DNA of 59,354 bases from Gemmatimonadaceae bacterium (GTDB lineage Bacteria; Latescibacterota; UBA2968; UBA8231). The first letter of the stretch is position 1; the number at the start of each line of letters is the position of its first letter. The stretch is taken from positions 1-59,354 of the forward strand of contig JAPOZM010000119.1 of assembly GCA_026706075.1 (NCBI GenBank), read 5' to 3'. The notes beneath the pieces were generated by a model. The model saw nothing but the letters and a program-made list of their open reading frames with translations, did not search any database and had not been told where the DNA came from. Both the position numbers and the translations under genes were made by a program. Shown piece after piece: positions 24,196 to 32,360 of the stretch.

Positions 24196-24938
24196 GGACG
24201 GCTCTCGCGGTAGTAGGCCTCGAGGGTGTCCTGGGGCTCGAACCCGAGGAGCCGGCGGGCCTTGGCGTTGGAGTACTTCCCGTGGGGCAGATCGGCCATG
24301 ACGAAGAACACCTCGTTGCGGGACGGCAGCCGGGCGGTGTCGACCTCCAGGCCGCAGCGGATCGCCCGCGCCGCGTCGGCGAAGGTGACCGAGAAGGGGT
24401 TGATGTCCCCCCGGCCGCCGCGTTCGGGATCGGCCGGATCGGCGGCGGGGAAGGAGAGGAAGAGCATGCACATGACGTGGATCGGGTGGTTGTCGCTGAA
24501 GATGCGGCAGATCTCCTGGCCCGCGGCCTTGCTGATGGCGTAGAGGTTGGTGCCGGAGTGGGCGGGCACCTCCTCGACGATGCCGAAGTCGAAGGTGTGG
24601 TAGGGCTCGCCGGTGACGGTGAAGTGAGGCCCGGTGTTGATGAAGCGGTCGTGGCCGAGGTCGACGGCGGTGCGCACGGCGTTGTACGTGCCCAGGGTGT
24701 TGACGTCCCAGGCGATCTTGCGGTGGGGCCGCAGCACCGAGCAGTTGACGATGGCGTCGCAGCCCCGGGCGGCGCGCCTCACCTGGCGCAGGTCGGCCAC
24801 GTCGACGTGCATCGTCTCGTGGGGGGACCGCTCGGGCAGCTTGATGTCCGTGATCCGCAGGTCGTAGCCGCCGCCCTCCAGCTCCTTCACCACCCACGGT
24901 CCCAGAAAGCCGTTGCCGCCGAGGAGGCAGACCTTCAT
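24192..24938 (-). CDS. NAD-dependent epimerase/dehydratase (extended SDR)
   Basis: 248 residues, shorter than typical extended SDRs (about 300). The Rossmann start MKVCLLGGNGFLGPWV has the GxxGxxG pattern, and the catalytic pair appears as YAISK (Tyr-x3-Lys) near 130-140. The C-terminal part (LPHGKYSNAKARRLLGFEPQ) is the usual substrate-domain end of sugar epimerases. Its start overlaps the stop of the upstream SDR (ATGA) and its stop overlaps the dehydrogenase start (GTGA), so four genes are coupled. Probably acts on a sugar or sugar-like substrate; exact reaction unknown. Confidence 0.82.
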   Translation of the reverse strand: MKVCLLGGNGFLGPWVVKELEGGGYDLRITDIKLPERSPHETMHVDVADLRQVRRAARGCDAIVNCSVLRPHRKIAWDVNTLGTYNAVRTAVDLGHDRFINTGPHFTVTGEPYHTFDFGIVEEVPAHSGTNLYAISKAAGQEICRIFSDNHPIHVMCMLFLSFPAADPADPERGGRGDINPFSVTFADAARAIRCGLEVDTARLPSRNEVFFVMADLPHGKYSNAKARRLLGFEPQDTLEAYYRESRP

Positions 24939-25615
24939 CGCGCCCTCCGCCGGGGCCGGAAGGCCGGGTAGCTTGCGGAGCGGAAGCGGGCGCCCTCGAA
25001 CTCCCCCTGCACGTGGAGCACACGGTAGCCGACGGGGTGTCCCGACTCCACGGCGGCGGCCACGGCGTCGCCCGCCTCGGCGGGATACACGCCCATGGGA
25101 TCCCGCTCCCCGCCTGTCCACTCCTCCACCAGGTGCCCGAGGCGCATCACGGTGAGGCCGATCTGCTTCGTCTGGGCGAACTCGCGGGCCACGAACTCCC
25201 CGAGGCCGGGGGCCATCACCTCCGGCTCGGTGGTCGGCCGCGGCCTCCACTCCGGCGTGACCCGCAGGCCCTCGTCGTAGGCGGCGAACAGATCCAGCGT
25301 GCTCACGTAGACGCAGTGCTCGACGCCGGCCGCCGACGCCGCCGTGAGCAGGTTGTAGGTGCAGCGGGTGCAGGCGTCGATCCACTCGGCGGCCTCGGCC
25401 CCGGCGCCCGGGGGGGCCGGGACGTGCACCACCGCCTTCATCCCCTGCACCAGCTCGTCCGTGGCGCGCGTGTGGCCGAGACGGGACTGCGCGAACTCGA
25501 GGTCGGTCCGCAGGCGCCGCCGGTCGGTCAGCCGCAGGCGGTGCCGCCGCCGCCGCAGCTCGGCGGTGACGGCGCGCCCGAGAGCGCTACCGGCGCCGGT
25601 GACGAGGACTCTCAT
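24935..25615 (-). CDS. NAD(P)-binding SDR-like protein, second copy type
   Basis: 226 residues. MRVLVTGAGSALGRAV gives the nucleotide-binding GxxxxGxG start, followed by VVHVPAPPG and YVSTLDLF, the SDR Ser region. The usual YxxxK is not clear; the matching place reads EFAQTKQIG, so a Tyr is lacking and catalysis is doubtful. It may form a partner of the intact SDR encoded next to it, with which it shares an ATGA overlap. Its C-terminus is Arg-rich (RFRSASYPAFRPRRRAR). Its start is 13 bases after the stop of the TIM-barrel isomerase gene. Confidence 0.75.
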   Translation of the reverse strand: MRVLVTGAGSALGRAVTAELRRRRHRLRLTDRRRLRTDLEFAQSRLGHTRATDELVQGMKAVVHVPAPPGAGAEAAEWIDACTRCTYNLLTAASAAGVEHCVYVSTLDLFAAYDEGLRVTPEWRPRPTTEPEVMAPGLGEFVAREFAQTKQIGLTVMRLGHLVEEWTGGERDPMGVYPAEAGDAVAAAVESGHPVGYRVLHVQGEFEGARFRSASYPAFRPRRRAR

Positions 25616-25628
25616 GGGAGGGCGGCCC

Positions 25629-26465
25629 TCAGCACAGGCCCGCCTCGCGGAAGGCCTTGTCCAGGGTGCGGTAGGTGAAATCGGCGGCGGCGAGCGGGTC
25701 GTACCCGGGGCGCCGCTGCACCATCATGCTCACCTCGGCGGTGATGTAGCCCCGGTACCCGGCGCCCTCCATCGCCCGCAGGTAGGCGGCGAAGTCGAAG
25801 GGCCCCTCGCCGGGGATCAGGAACTCGTGGGCCGGCGAGCGGCCGCGCTGGTCCTTGACGTGGGTGTGGACGGAGTGCGGAGCCAGGGCGGCCACCGTCC
25901 GGTCCGTGGGCAGGCCGAGGACCTCGAAGTGGCTGATGTCGAAGTTGAGCTTGAGGAACTCCGAGTCGACCTGCTGCAGGAGCCAGACCGTCCGCTCGGG
26001 CGTGTCGAGGGCGGAGCCCACGTGCGGCTCGAGGGCGATGACGACGCCGGCCGCGGCCCCGTACTCCACCAGCTGTCCCACCCGCTCGACGATGAAGTCG
26101 CGCCGCGGCTCCCAGTCGTCCGGGCGGCCGCCGAGGGTCGTGTCCAGTGCGGGGGGCGGGCCCCCGTCCGGCGCCCACCCGGCGCACAGGTCGACGGCCC
26201 CGGTGAGGCGGCGCCAGTTCTCGTCGTGCTCGGCGCCCTCGGCCAGCAGCGAGCGGTGGCCGGCGACCGCCGGCATGTCGAGGCCGTGGTCGTCGAAGAG
26301 GTCGCGGATCCGCCGCCGCTCCCCTTCGTCGAGCGTGTCCAGCTCCGTGGACCAGCCGGGGATGACGGTGGGCTCGACACCCGTGAAGCCGAGGCCGGCG
26401 AGGTGCCCGAGGGCGTCGTCGATCGCCACCTCGGGCATGCCCCACGTGGAGTAGCCGATCTGCAC
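25629..26465 (-). CDS. Sugar phosphate isomerase/epimerase, TIM-barrel (xylose-isomerase-like)
   Basis: 278 residues from a GTG 11 bases after the IMP dehydrogenase stop. It begins VQIGYSTWGMPEVAIDDAL, the AP-endonuclease-2 barrel start, with metal-site candidates GVEPTVIPG (Glu), VIALEPHVGS (Glu about 141), NFDISHFEV (Asp, His), VHTHVKDQ (His, Asp) and ITAEVS (Glu). This is the set used by xylose-isomerase-like enzymes such as tagatose epimerases and inosose isomerases. It likely interconverts a keto- or aldo-sugar or an inosose. Neighbouring SDR genes make a sugar pathway plausible. Confidence 0.85.
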   Translation of the reverse strand: MQIGYSTWGMPEVAIDDALGHLAGLGFTGVEPTVIPGWSTELDTLDEGERRRIRDLFDDHGLDMPAVAGHRSLLAEGAEHDENWRRLTGAVDLCAGWAPDGGPPPALDTTLGGRPDDWEPRRDFIVERVGQLVEYGAAAGVVIALEPHVGSALDTPERTVWLLQQVDSEFLKLNFDISHFEVLGLPTDRTVAALAPHSVHTHVKDQRGRSPAHEFLIPGEGPFDFAAYLRAMEGAGYRGYITAEVSMMVQRRPGYDPLAAADFTYRTLDKAFREAGLC

Positions 26466-26476
26466 GGATGCCGGCT

Positions 26477-27958
26477 CTACAGGATCTGCTGCTCGAAGTT
26501 GGAGGGCACCATGTCGTGGACGTCGGAGTCGCGCAGGGCCGAGGGCGACTGCATCTCCAGGACCGCCTTCTCGTGCAGCTCGTCCATGGTTCGGCAGCCG
26601 GCGGTGGCCAGGGTGGAGCGCAGGATCTGCATCACCAGGGGCAGCTTCTCGAAGATCGAGCCGAGATGAGGCACGTACCCGGTGATCCCCTCCTCGAAGA
26701 ACAGGTCTTTCAACTGCGCGTAGCGCCGGTGGTTGCGGGCCTTGGCGCTGCCCTCCATCCAGTACTCCTTGACGATCTCGCCGGCGGCGTTGCGCATGAG
26801 GTTTCCCGCCGACTCGGTGTAGCGGGCGAAGAAGTTGCCCAGCATGAGGGCGTCGGCCCCCAGGGCCAGGGCGACCGACATCTCCGCGGGCCCCGCCATG
26901 CCGCCGTCGGCGATGAGGGGCAGGTATTCGCCCGTGGCGTCGGCGTGGCGGTCGCGGGCCGGGCAGACGCCGAGCAGGGCCGATCCCTGGCCGCGGCCGG
27001 TGGCCTTCACCTCCTGGGTGGTGCATCCCGAGGCGATGCCCATCCCGACCTTGACCGCGTCGGCGCCGGTCTCGGCGAGGAACTCGAAGCCGCGGGAGGT
27101 GACCACGTTTCCGGCCACCACCGGCACGCCGCAGGTCGACTTGATCCACTCCACCATCTGCCGCTGGTAGTGGGTGTGGCCGTCGGAGGCGTCGACGACG
27201 ATGACGTCGACCTCGTGCTCCACCAGGCACTGGACGCGCTCGCGGTCCTCGGGGTGGGTGGAGACCGCCGCCCCCACGAGCAGGCGCTTCTGGGCGTCGA
27301 TCGACTCGTTGGGGTGCTGCAGGTGCTTGTCGAGGTCCTTCTTGAAGACCGCCGTCTGCAGGATGCCGCCGGCGTCGACGATGGGCAGGAAGCCGCGGCC
27401 GAACTTGATCATCAGCTGGTTGGCTTCCTTGAGGTCGGAGATGTCGACGCCGTACTGCACGTCGGTGCGCATGCGCTCCTCGACGGTGAGGGCGTGGTCG
27501 CGCCGGACGTCGAAGTCCTTGTCGGTGATCACCCCCAGAAGCCTGGCGTGGAACTCGCCCGTGTCGGTCACCGGAAAGGTGGAGTAGCCGGTCTCCTCCA
27601 TGATGCGGATCACGTCGGCGATCGTCTGGCGCGGCGAGAGGGTGGTGATGCTGGTCTGGAAGCCGGCCTTGAAGCGCTTCACGCGGCCGATCTTCTCGGA
27701 CTGCTCCTCGATCGTCTGGCTCACCGGCAGAATGCCGATGCCCCCGAGCTGGGCGATGGCGATCGCCATCTCGGTGCCTGTCACCGCCTGCATGGCGGCG
27801 CTCAGGAAGGGCGTGTGCAGTCGCAGGAAGCCGTCGCCGCTGCGGCACAGGCGGGTGGTGAGATCGACGTTGAGGGCGTTGCCGTCGGGGGGCGTGTACC
27901 CCGGCAGGATGCGGAATTCGCGAAGGCTGTGAGACGGGCGATCGAGAACCTTGCTCAT
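26477..27958 (-). CDS. guaB: IMP dehydrogenase-like protein with divergent active-site loop
   Basis: 493 residues, full IMPDH length. N-terminal barrel strands (LNVDLTTRL, LHTPFLSAAMQAVTG), then a CBS pair inserted about 95-215 (SPRQTIADVIRIMEE; VEERMRTDV), then the rest of the barrel. The catalytic Cys312 lies in GIASGCTTQEV, where the usual text is GPGSICTTRxV; the Cys and following TTQEV are kept but the preceding loop differs. IADGGMAGPAEM and YTESAGN follow. IMPDH converts IMP to XMP for guanine nucleotide synthesis; if the loop change is functional it could be a GMP-reductase- or IMPDH-like paralogue. Upstream of the sugar-type genes on the same strand. Confidence 0.85.
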   Translation of the reverse strand: MSKVLDRPSHSLREFRILPGYTPPDGNALNVDLTTRLCRSGDGFLRLHTPFLSAAMQAVTGTEMAIAIAQLGGIGILPVSQTIEEQSEKIGRVKRFKAGFQTSITTLSPRQTIADVIRIMEETGYSTFPVTDTGEFHARLLGVITDKDFDVRRDHALTVEERMRTDVQYGVDISDLKEANQLMIKFGRGFLPIVDAGGILQTAVFKKDLDKHLQHPNESIDAQKRLLVGAAVSTHPEDRERVQCLVEHEVDVIVVDASDGHTHYQRQMVEWIKSTCGVPVVAGNVVTSRGFEFLAETGADAVKVGMGIASGCTTQEVKATGRGQGSALLGVCPARDRHADATGEYLPLIADGGMAGPAEMSVALALGADALMLGNFFARYTESAGNLMRNAAGEIVKEYWMEGSAKARNHRRYAQLKDLFFEEGITGYVPHLGSIFEKLPLVMQILRSTLATAGCRTMDELHEKAVLEMQSPSALRDSDVHDMVPSNFEQQIL

Positions 27959-28069
27959 GGCTGAGGCGTCCTTCGGCGCGGGGCCGTCGAATATAGAGAA
28001 AGAGGGCGCAAATGGGGAGGAAGGCGTACCTTGGAGTGCTTCGTTCAGAGCCGAAACAGGAGGAGTGAC

Positions 28070-28324
28070 ATGCCCTATTACATCCGCAACCGCCCCTCCC
28101 GCGACGACGTCGCCGTGCCCGGTTTCCTGGTGAGCTGCGTGCTCATGCTGATCGTGGGCGCGGTCCTGGGCATGCTGCTGGCGCCGCAGCGGGGCGAGGT
28201 CACCCGCCGCCGCATCCTGCGCCGCGCCGGCGAGGCCCGCGACGGCGTCATCGAGAAGGTCGAGGACCTGATGGTCCACCGCAGCGAGGAAGAGGTCGGC
28301 GCCGATGAAGAAGCCGCTAGCTGA
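28070..28324 (+). CDS. Small YtxH-like membrane protein
   Basis: 84 residues from ATG 28070 behind AGGAGG (28058-28063); an in-frame start at 28031 has no ribosome site. After a polar N-terminus (PYYIRNRPSRDD) a single transmembrane helix (GFLVSCVLMLIVGAVLGMLLA) is followed at once by PQRGEVTRRRILRRAGE, the membrane-proximal Ala-Pro-x-x-G-x-x-T-R-R pattern of YtxH proteins, then an acidic tail. YtxH proteins are inner-membrane, stress-associated and of unknown mechanism. It overlaps the next gene start, beginning a three-gene translationally coupled operon. Confidence 0.75.
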   Translation: MPYYIRNRPSRDDVAVPGFLVSCVLMLIVGAVLGMLLAPQRGEVTRRRILRRAGEARDGVIEKVEDLMVHRSEEEVGADEEAAS

Positions 28325-28649
28325 CGGACTGCGGGCCCGCCTCGCCGGCGTCGCCGAGCGGGGCCGCGCCCTCGGGCAGGTCCTGCGGGCGCGCGCCGAC
28401 GTGGCCGCCTCCCGCCGCCGGCTGCGCGCCTCCCTGCGCGAGCTCGGCGAGGAGGTCTACGGCCGCCTCGGGGAGGGCGCCCTGGAGGGCGACCACCGTC
28501 TCCTGCTCCTCAAGGAGCGGATCGACGGCCTCCACGACGAGGTCCGCCGCCGCGAGGAGGAGCTGCGTGTCGCCATGCACTCTCCCCGCCCGGCGGCCAG
28601 GGACTCCGCCGCGGCCGCCGCCGACGGCAGCCCGGAGCGCGCCGGGTGA
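28305..28649 (+). CDS. Small coiled-coil protein, YtxH-operon partner
   Basis: 114 residues, overlapping the end of the YtxH-like gene by 20 bases. It is almost wholly helical: residues 1-90 are Arg/Leu/Glu-rich with heptad-like spacing (RARLAGVAERGRALGQVL; DEVRRREEELR), and the last 25 are Ala/Pro-rich and disordered. No cysteine, signal or transmembrane segment. Proteins of this size next to YtxH commonly resemble the DUF of small membrane-associated coiled coils; the partner call is from position only. Its stop overlaps the GTG of the next gene (GTGA). Confidence 0.65.
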   Translation: MKKPLADGLRARLAGVAERGRALGQVLRARADVAASRRRLRASLRELGEEVYGRLGEGALEGDHRLLLLKERIDGLHDEVRRREEELRVAMHSPRPAARDSAAAAADGSPERAG

Positions 28650-28738
28650 TCCGCTTCCTCCTCGGCGTCATCGCCGGCCTGGTGGTGGGGATCCTGCTCT
28701 TCGCCCCCTCCGTCCTGGAGGACCTGCCCGGCGACTGA
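28646..28738 (+). CDS. 30-residue single-helix membrane protein
   Basis: GTG at 28646 overlaps the stop of the previous gene (GTGA) and runs 30 codons to TGA 28736-28738. The product is a short hydrophobic helix, beginning MIRFLLGVIAGLVVGILLFA and ending in an acidic tail (LEDLPGD). Evidence is the coupled start, a clean hydrophobic span of about 19 residues, and the same orientation and spacing as its upstream partners. It could be a membrane micropeptide interacting with the YtxH-like protein. It is too short for statistical support by itself. Confidence 0.5.
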   Translation: MIRFLLGVIAGLVVGILLFAPSVLEDLPGD

Positions 28739-28750
28739 GGGCCCCGCGGG

Positions 28751-30544
28751 TCAGCCGGCCGCCGCCCGTCCGTAGTCGAGGCGGCACAGCCGCGCGTAGA
28801 TGCCGTTGCGCGCGAGCAGTTCCTCGTGGCGCCCCCGCTCCCGCACCTGCCCCCGGTGCAGCACCAGGATCTGGTCGGCGCTGCGGATCGTCGACAGGCG
28901 GTGGGCGATGACCACCGACGTGCGGTCGTGCATCAGCCGCTCCACCCCCTCCTGGATCAGCTGCTCGGTCTCGGTGTCGATGCTCGACGTGGCCTCGTCG
29001 AGCACGAGAATCGCCGGGTCGAAGGCCAGGCAGCGGGCGAAGGAGAGCAGCTGGCGCTGCCCCGCCGACAGGCTCGAGCCGCCCTCGGCCACCGGCTGCC
29101 CGTAGCCCCGCGGCAGCCGCTCGATGAAGGCATCCGCCTTGACGTAGCGGGCGATGCGCCGCACCCGCTCCGGCGGGATCGCCCCGTCCCCCAGGCGGAT
29201 GTTGCTCTCGATGTCCCCCGAGAACAGAAAGACGTCCTGTTGCACGATGCCGATGCGGCGCCGCAGGGCGTTCACCTCCCACTCCCGCACGTCGAGTCCG
29301 TCGACCCTCACCGCCCCCTCCTGCACGTCGTAGAACCGGCACAGGAGGTTGACCACCGTCGTCTTGCCCGACCCGGTGGCGCCCACGAGGGCCAGGCTGT
29401 GGCCGGCGGGCACGGCGAAGGAGACGTCCCGCAGGATCCAGTCCTCCGAGCCCTCGTCGTACTTGAAGCGCACGCTCTCGAACTCGATCGCCGGCGTATC
29501 GGCCTCGGCCTTGGGGAGGCCGCCGCCGCCGGCCGGCTCGGGCCGCGTGTCCAGCAGCAGGAAGATGCGCTCCGAGGAAGCCATGGCGCTTTGCAGCAGC
29601 GCGTAGCGGTCGGAGATGTCCATGATGGGCCGGAAGAACCTCCGGATGTACTGGAGGAAGGCGACCAGCACCCCCGGCTCGATCCGCTCCTGTAGCACCG
29701 AGCCGGTGCCGTACCACAGGATCAGGGCCGTGCCCACCGTGGAGACCCACTCGGTGAAGGGGAAGAAGATGGCGTAGTAGAGGATCTCCCGGTCCTCGGC
29801 GCGGCGGTAGGGCAGGTGCTCGCCGTCGAAGTCGCGGCGGTTGCGCCGCTGGCGGTTGAAGAGTTGCACCACCTCCATGCCGGTGATGTTCTCCTGCAGG
29901 TAGGAGTTGAGCCGCGCCAGCCGCAGCCGCAGCTCGCGGTAGGCGCCCATCGCCTTGCCCTGCAGGTAGAAGGTGGCCGCCGCCACCACCGGGATGACGA
30001 TGCACGAGACCAGGGTCAGGCGCAGGTCCATGTAGGCCATGAAGCCGAGGATCGCCGCCAGCGTCGCCAGGTCGATGAAGACCGAGACCACGCCCTCGGT
30101 GAAGAACTCGTTGAGGGCCTCCACGTCGTTGGTGGTGCGCGTCATCGTGCGGCCGATCGGCGTGCGGTCGAAGTAGCGCATCGGCAGCCGCTGGAGGTGG
30201 ACGAAGATCCGGCGCCGCAGGTCGCGCATGACCAGCTGCCCCGTCATCTCCGTGACCCGCGTCTGGCCGTACTGGGCGGCGTACTGGACGGCGAGGGAGC
30301 CGAAGTAGAGGGCGACGATCACGTAGAGGCCCTCCAGGTCCCCCTTCAGCATGTAGTCGTCGACCCCGATCTGCGTCAGCCACGGCCCGAGCTGGCTGGA
30401 GGCCGCGGCGGCGACGATCAGGACCAGGGCGGCGGCGACGCGCAGCTTGTAGGGTCCCAGGCAGGCCACCAGGCGCACCGCCAGGCGCAGGTTGAAGGGC
30501 CGCTCCTGGATCTCCTCTTCCCGGGAGAGGGGGGCCGGGCTCAC
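28751..30544 (-). CDS. Heterodimeric ABC exporter, canonical half (MdlB-like)
   Basis: 597 residues from a GTG inside a GTGA overlap with the partner gene. An N-terminal six-helix TMD (about 30-310) with the coupling TNDVEALNEFF pattern is followed by an NBD: Walker A GATGSGKTTVV, signature LSAGQRQLL, Walker B ILVLDEATSSID with the catalytic Glu, and an H-loop IAHRLST. The signature has Ala instead of the first Gly (LSGGQ). Half-exporters of the MdlAB/LmrCD type pump lipids, drugs or peptides from the inner membrane. Likely the subunit that completes hydrolysis at one of the two sites. Confidence 0.92.
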   Translation of the reverse strand: MSPAPLSREEEIQERPFNLRLAVRLVACLGPYKLRVAAALVLIVAAAASSQLGPWLTQIGVDDYMLKGDLEGLYVIVALYFGSLAVQYAAQYGQTRVTEMTGQLVMRDLRRRIFVHLQRLPMRYFDRTPIGRTMTRTTNDVEALNEFFTEGVVSVFIDLATLAAILGFMAYMDLRLTLVSCIVIPVVAAATFYLQGKAMGAYRELRLRLARLNSYLQENITGMEVVQLFNRQRRNRRDFDGEHLPYRRAEDREILYYAIFFPFTEWVSTVGTALILWYGTGSVLQERIEPGVLVAFLQYIRRFFRPIMDISDRYALLQSAMASSERIFLLLDTRPEPAGGGGLPKAEADTPAIEFESVRFKYDEGSEDWILRDVSFAVPAGHSLALVGATGSGKTTVVNLLCRFYDVQEGAVRVDGLDVREWEVNALRRRIGIVQQDVFLFSGDIESNIRLGDGAIPPERVRRIARYVKADAFIERLPRGYGQPVAEGGSSLSAGQRQLLSFARCLAFDPAILVLDEATSSIDTETEQLIQEGVERLMHDRTSVVIAHRLSTIRSADQILVLHRGQVRERGRHEELLARNGIYARLCRLDYGRAAAG

Positions 30545-32355
30545 AACTGCTCCAGCTCGGCGGCCAGCCGCTGGCGGCGGGCCAGCTCGGCGTAGAACCC
30601 GGCGCCGGCGGCCAGCTCCTCGTGGGTGCCGCTCTCGGAGATTCGGCCCTCGTCGAGGACGACGATGCGGTCGGCGTCCCTCAGGGTGGAGATGCGGTGG
30701 GCGATGAGGATCGTCGTGCGCCCGGCCATGATCCCCCGCAGGTGGCCGAGGATCGTCTCCTCCGTGTGCGTGTCCACCGCGGAGAGGGAGTCGTCGAGGA
30801 TCAGGACCCGCGGCCTCGCCAGCAGCGCCCGGGCCAGGGTGGTGCGCTGCTTCTGCCCCCCCGAGAGGGTGATGCCGCGCTCGCCGACGACGGTGTCGAA
30901 GCCGTCGTCGAAGGCCTCCACGTCCTCGCGCAGGCCCGCCTCCCCGGCGGCGGCGCGGATCTGGTCCTCGCCGGCCTCCTCCACGGCGTAGCCCACGTTG
31001 GCCCCCACCGTGTCCGAGAACAGGAACGGCGTCTGCGCCACGTAGCCCATCGCCTCGCGCAGCTCGTCGAGAGGCCACTCGGCCAGCGGCACCCCGTCGA
31101 GCAGGACCCGCCCCTCCGTCGGCTCGATCAGCCTCGGGATCAGCCGCGCCAGGGTCGTCTTGCCCGAGCCCACGCGGCCGACGATGCCGAGGGTCGAGCC
31201 CGCGGGCACGGTGAGGTCGATCCCCCGCAGCGCCGGCAGCCCGTCATAGGCGAAGCTCACGCCCTCGAAGCACAGCTCTCCGCGCACTCGCGAGGACGTC
31301 CGCCGCCGCACCTCGGACTGCCCGGCGCGGGCGCGCACCCCGCCGGGGCCGGGTCCGGCCTCCGGTCCGCCCGCCTCGGGAGCGGCGGGATCGCGGATCG
31401 CCGGCTCCACCGCCAGGACCTCGTTGATGCGGCGGATGGCGACCAGGGCGCGCTGGAATCGGTCGACGATCCAGCCCATGTGGGAGATGGGGCGGATCAG
31501 CATGGTGAGGTAGGCGTTGATGGCGACGAACTCGCCCACCGTCAGGACCCCGGAGGTCACCGCCCGCCCCCCCAGCCACAGGTTCATCCCCAGGCTCAGG
31601 GAGGCGATCAGAAAGGCGAGGGGGCGGTACACGGCGCGCGTCCGGATCAGCCGCTGGTTGCGGTCCAGGTACTGCTGGTTGAGCCCCTCGAAGGCGCGCG
31701 CCTGGGCGCCGCCCTGGTCGAAGGCCTTCACCAGGCGGATCCCCGTGAGGTTCTCCTGGACGAAGTTGCTCATGTGGCCGAAGAAGTCCTGGATCGCCCG
31801 GAAGCGGGAGTGCACCAGGGAGGCCATGCGGATGATGAACAGGCTCATGAGCGGCACCGGGACCAGCACCAGCAGGGTCAGCTCCCAGTCGATGCGGCAC
31901 ATCATGACGATGGTGAACAGGAAGATCAGCACCGTCTCCACCACGCCCCGCAGCCCGTACACGAAGAACAGGCGGATCTGCTGGAGGTCGTTCGTGGCCC
32001 GCGCCATCAGGTCGCCCGTGCGGTGCCCCTGGTAGAAGGACAGGGGCTGGCGCAGCAGGTGGGCGAAGTAGGCGGTGCGGATGTCGAACTCGATCCAGGT
32101 GGCGGCCACCCCGAGGAGGCGGCGCATGGCGAAGGCTCCGGCGGCGACCAGGAGGGAGAGGCCGAGGATGCGCGCCACGTGCTCCTCGATCAGGCCCGGG
32201 ATGTCCGCCGCGGGCGGCAGGGCCAGATCGTCGAAGGCGGCGCCGATCTCGAGGGGGATGCGGGAGTTGGCCGCCTGGGAGAGGAAGATCGCCGCCATGC
32301 CCAGGGCCATGCGCAGGCGGTACGGCCGGGTATAGGGGGTGAAGGGTCCGAGCAT
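30541..32355 (-). CDS. Heterodimeric ABC exporter, degenerate half (MdlA-like)
   Basis: 604 residues. Six-helix TMD, then a linker of about 40 residues rich in Gly/Arg/Ala (about 330-370) before the NBD. Walker A GRVGSGKTT, signature LSGGQKQR, Walker B VLILDDSLSAVD: the catalytic Glu is replaced by Asp, and the H-loop is IAHRIST. Together with the partner at 28751-30544 this gives one consensus and one degenerate ATPase site, as in asymmetric exporters such as TM287/288 and LmrCD. It starts 5 bases from the end of rdgB. Substrate unknown. Confidence 0.92.
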   Translation of the reverse strand: MLGPFTPYTRPYRLRMALGMAAIFLSQAANSRIPLEIGAAFDDLALPPAADIPGLIEEHVARILGLSLLVAAGAFAMRRLLGVAATWIEFDIRTAYFAHLLRQPLSFYQGHRTGDLMARATNDLQQIRLFFVYGLRGVVETVLIFLFTIVMMCRIDWELTLLVLVPVPLMSLFIIRMASLVHSRFRAIQDFFGHMSNFVQENLTGIRLVKAFDQGGAQARAFEGLNQQYLDRNQRLIRTRAVYRPLAFLIASLSLGMNLWLGGRAVTSGVLTVGEFVAINAYLTMLIRPISHMGWIVDRFQRALVAIRRINEVLAVEPAIRDPAAPEAGGPEAGPGPGGVRARAGQSEVRRRTSSRVRGELCFEGVSFAYDGLPALRGIDLTVPAGSTLGIVGRVGSGKTTLARLIPRLIEPTEGRVLLDGVPLAEWPLDELREAMGYVAQTPFLFSDTVGANVGYAVEEAGEDQIRAAAGEAGLREDVEAFDDGFDTVVGERGITLSGGQKQRTTLARALLARPRVLILDDSLSAVDTHTEETILGHLRGIMAGRTTILIAHRISTLRDADRIVVLDEGRISESGTHEELAAGAGFYAELARRQRLAAELEQL

Positions 32356-32360
32356 CGGGC

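Noticed and set aside
27959..28069. Promoter with a shared TATA-like box (about 27990) between guaB and the YtxH-like gene
   Set aside because: An AT-rich TATATT/TATAGA box is visible but no -35 at proper spacing on either strand.
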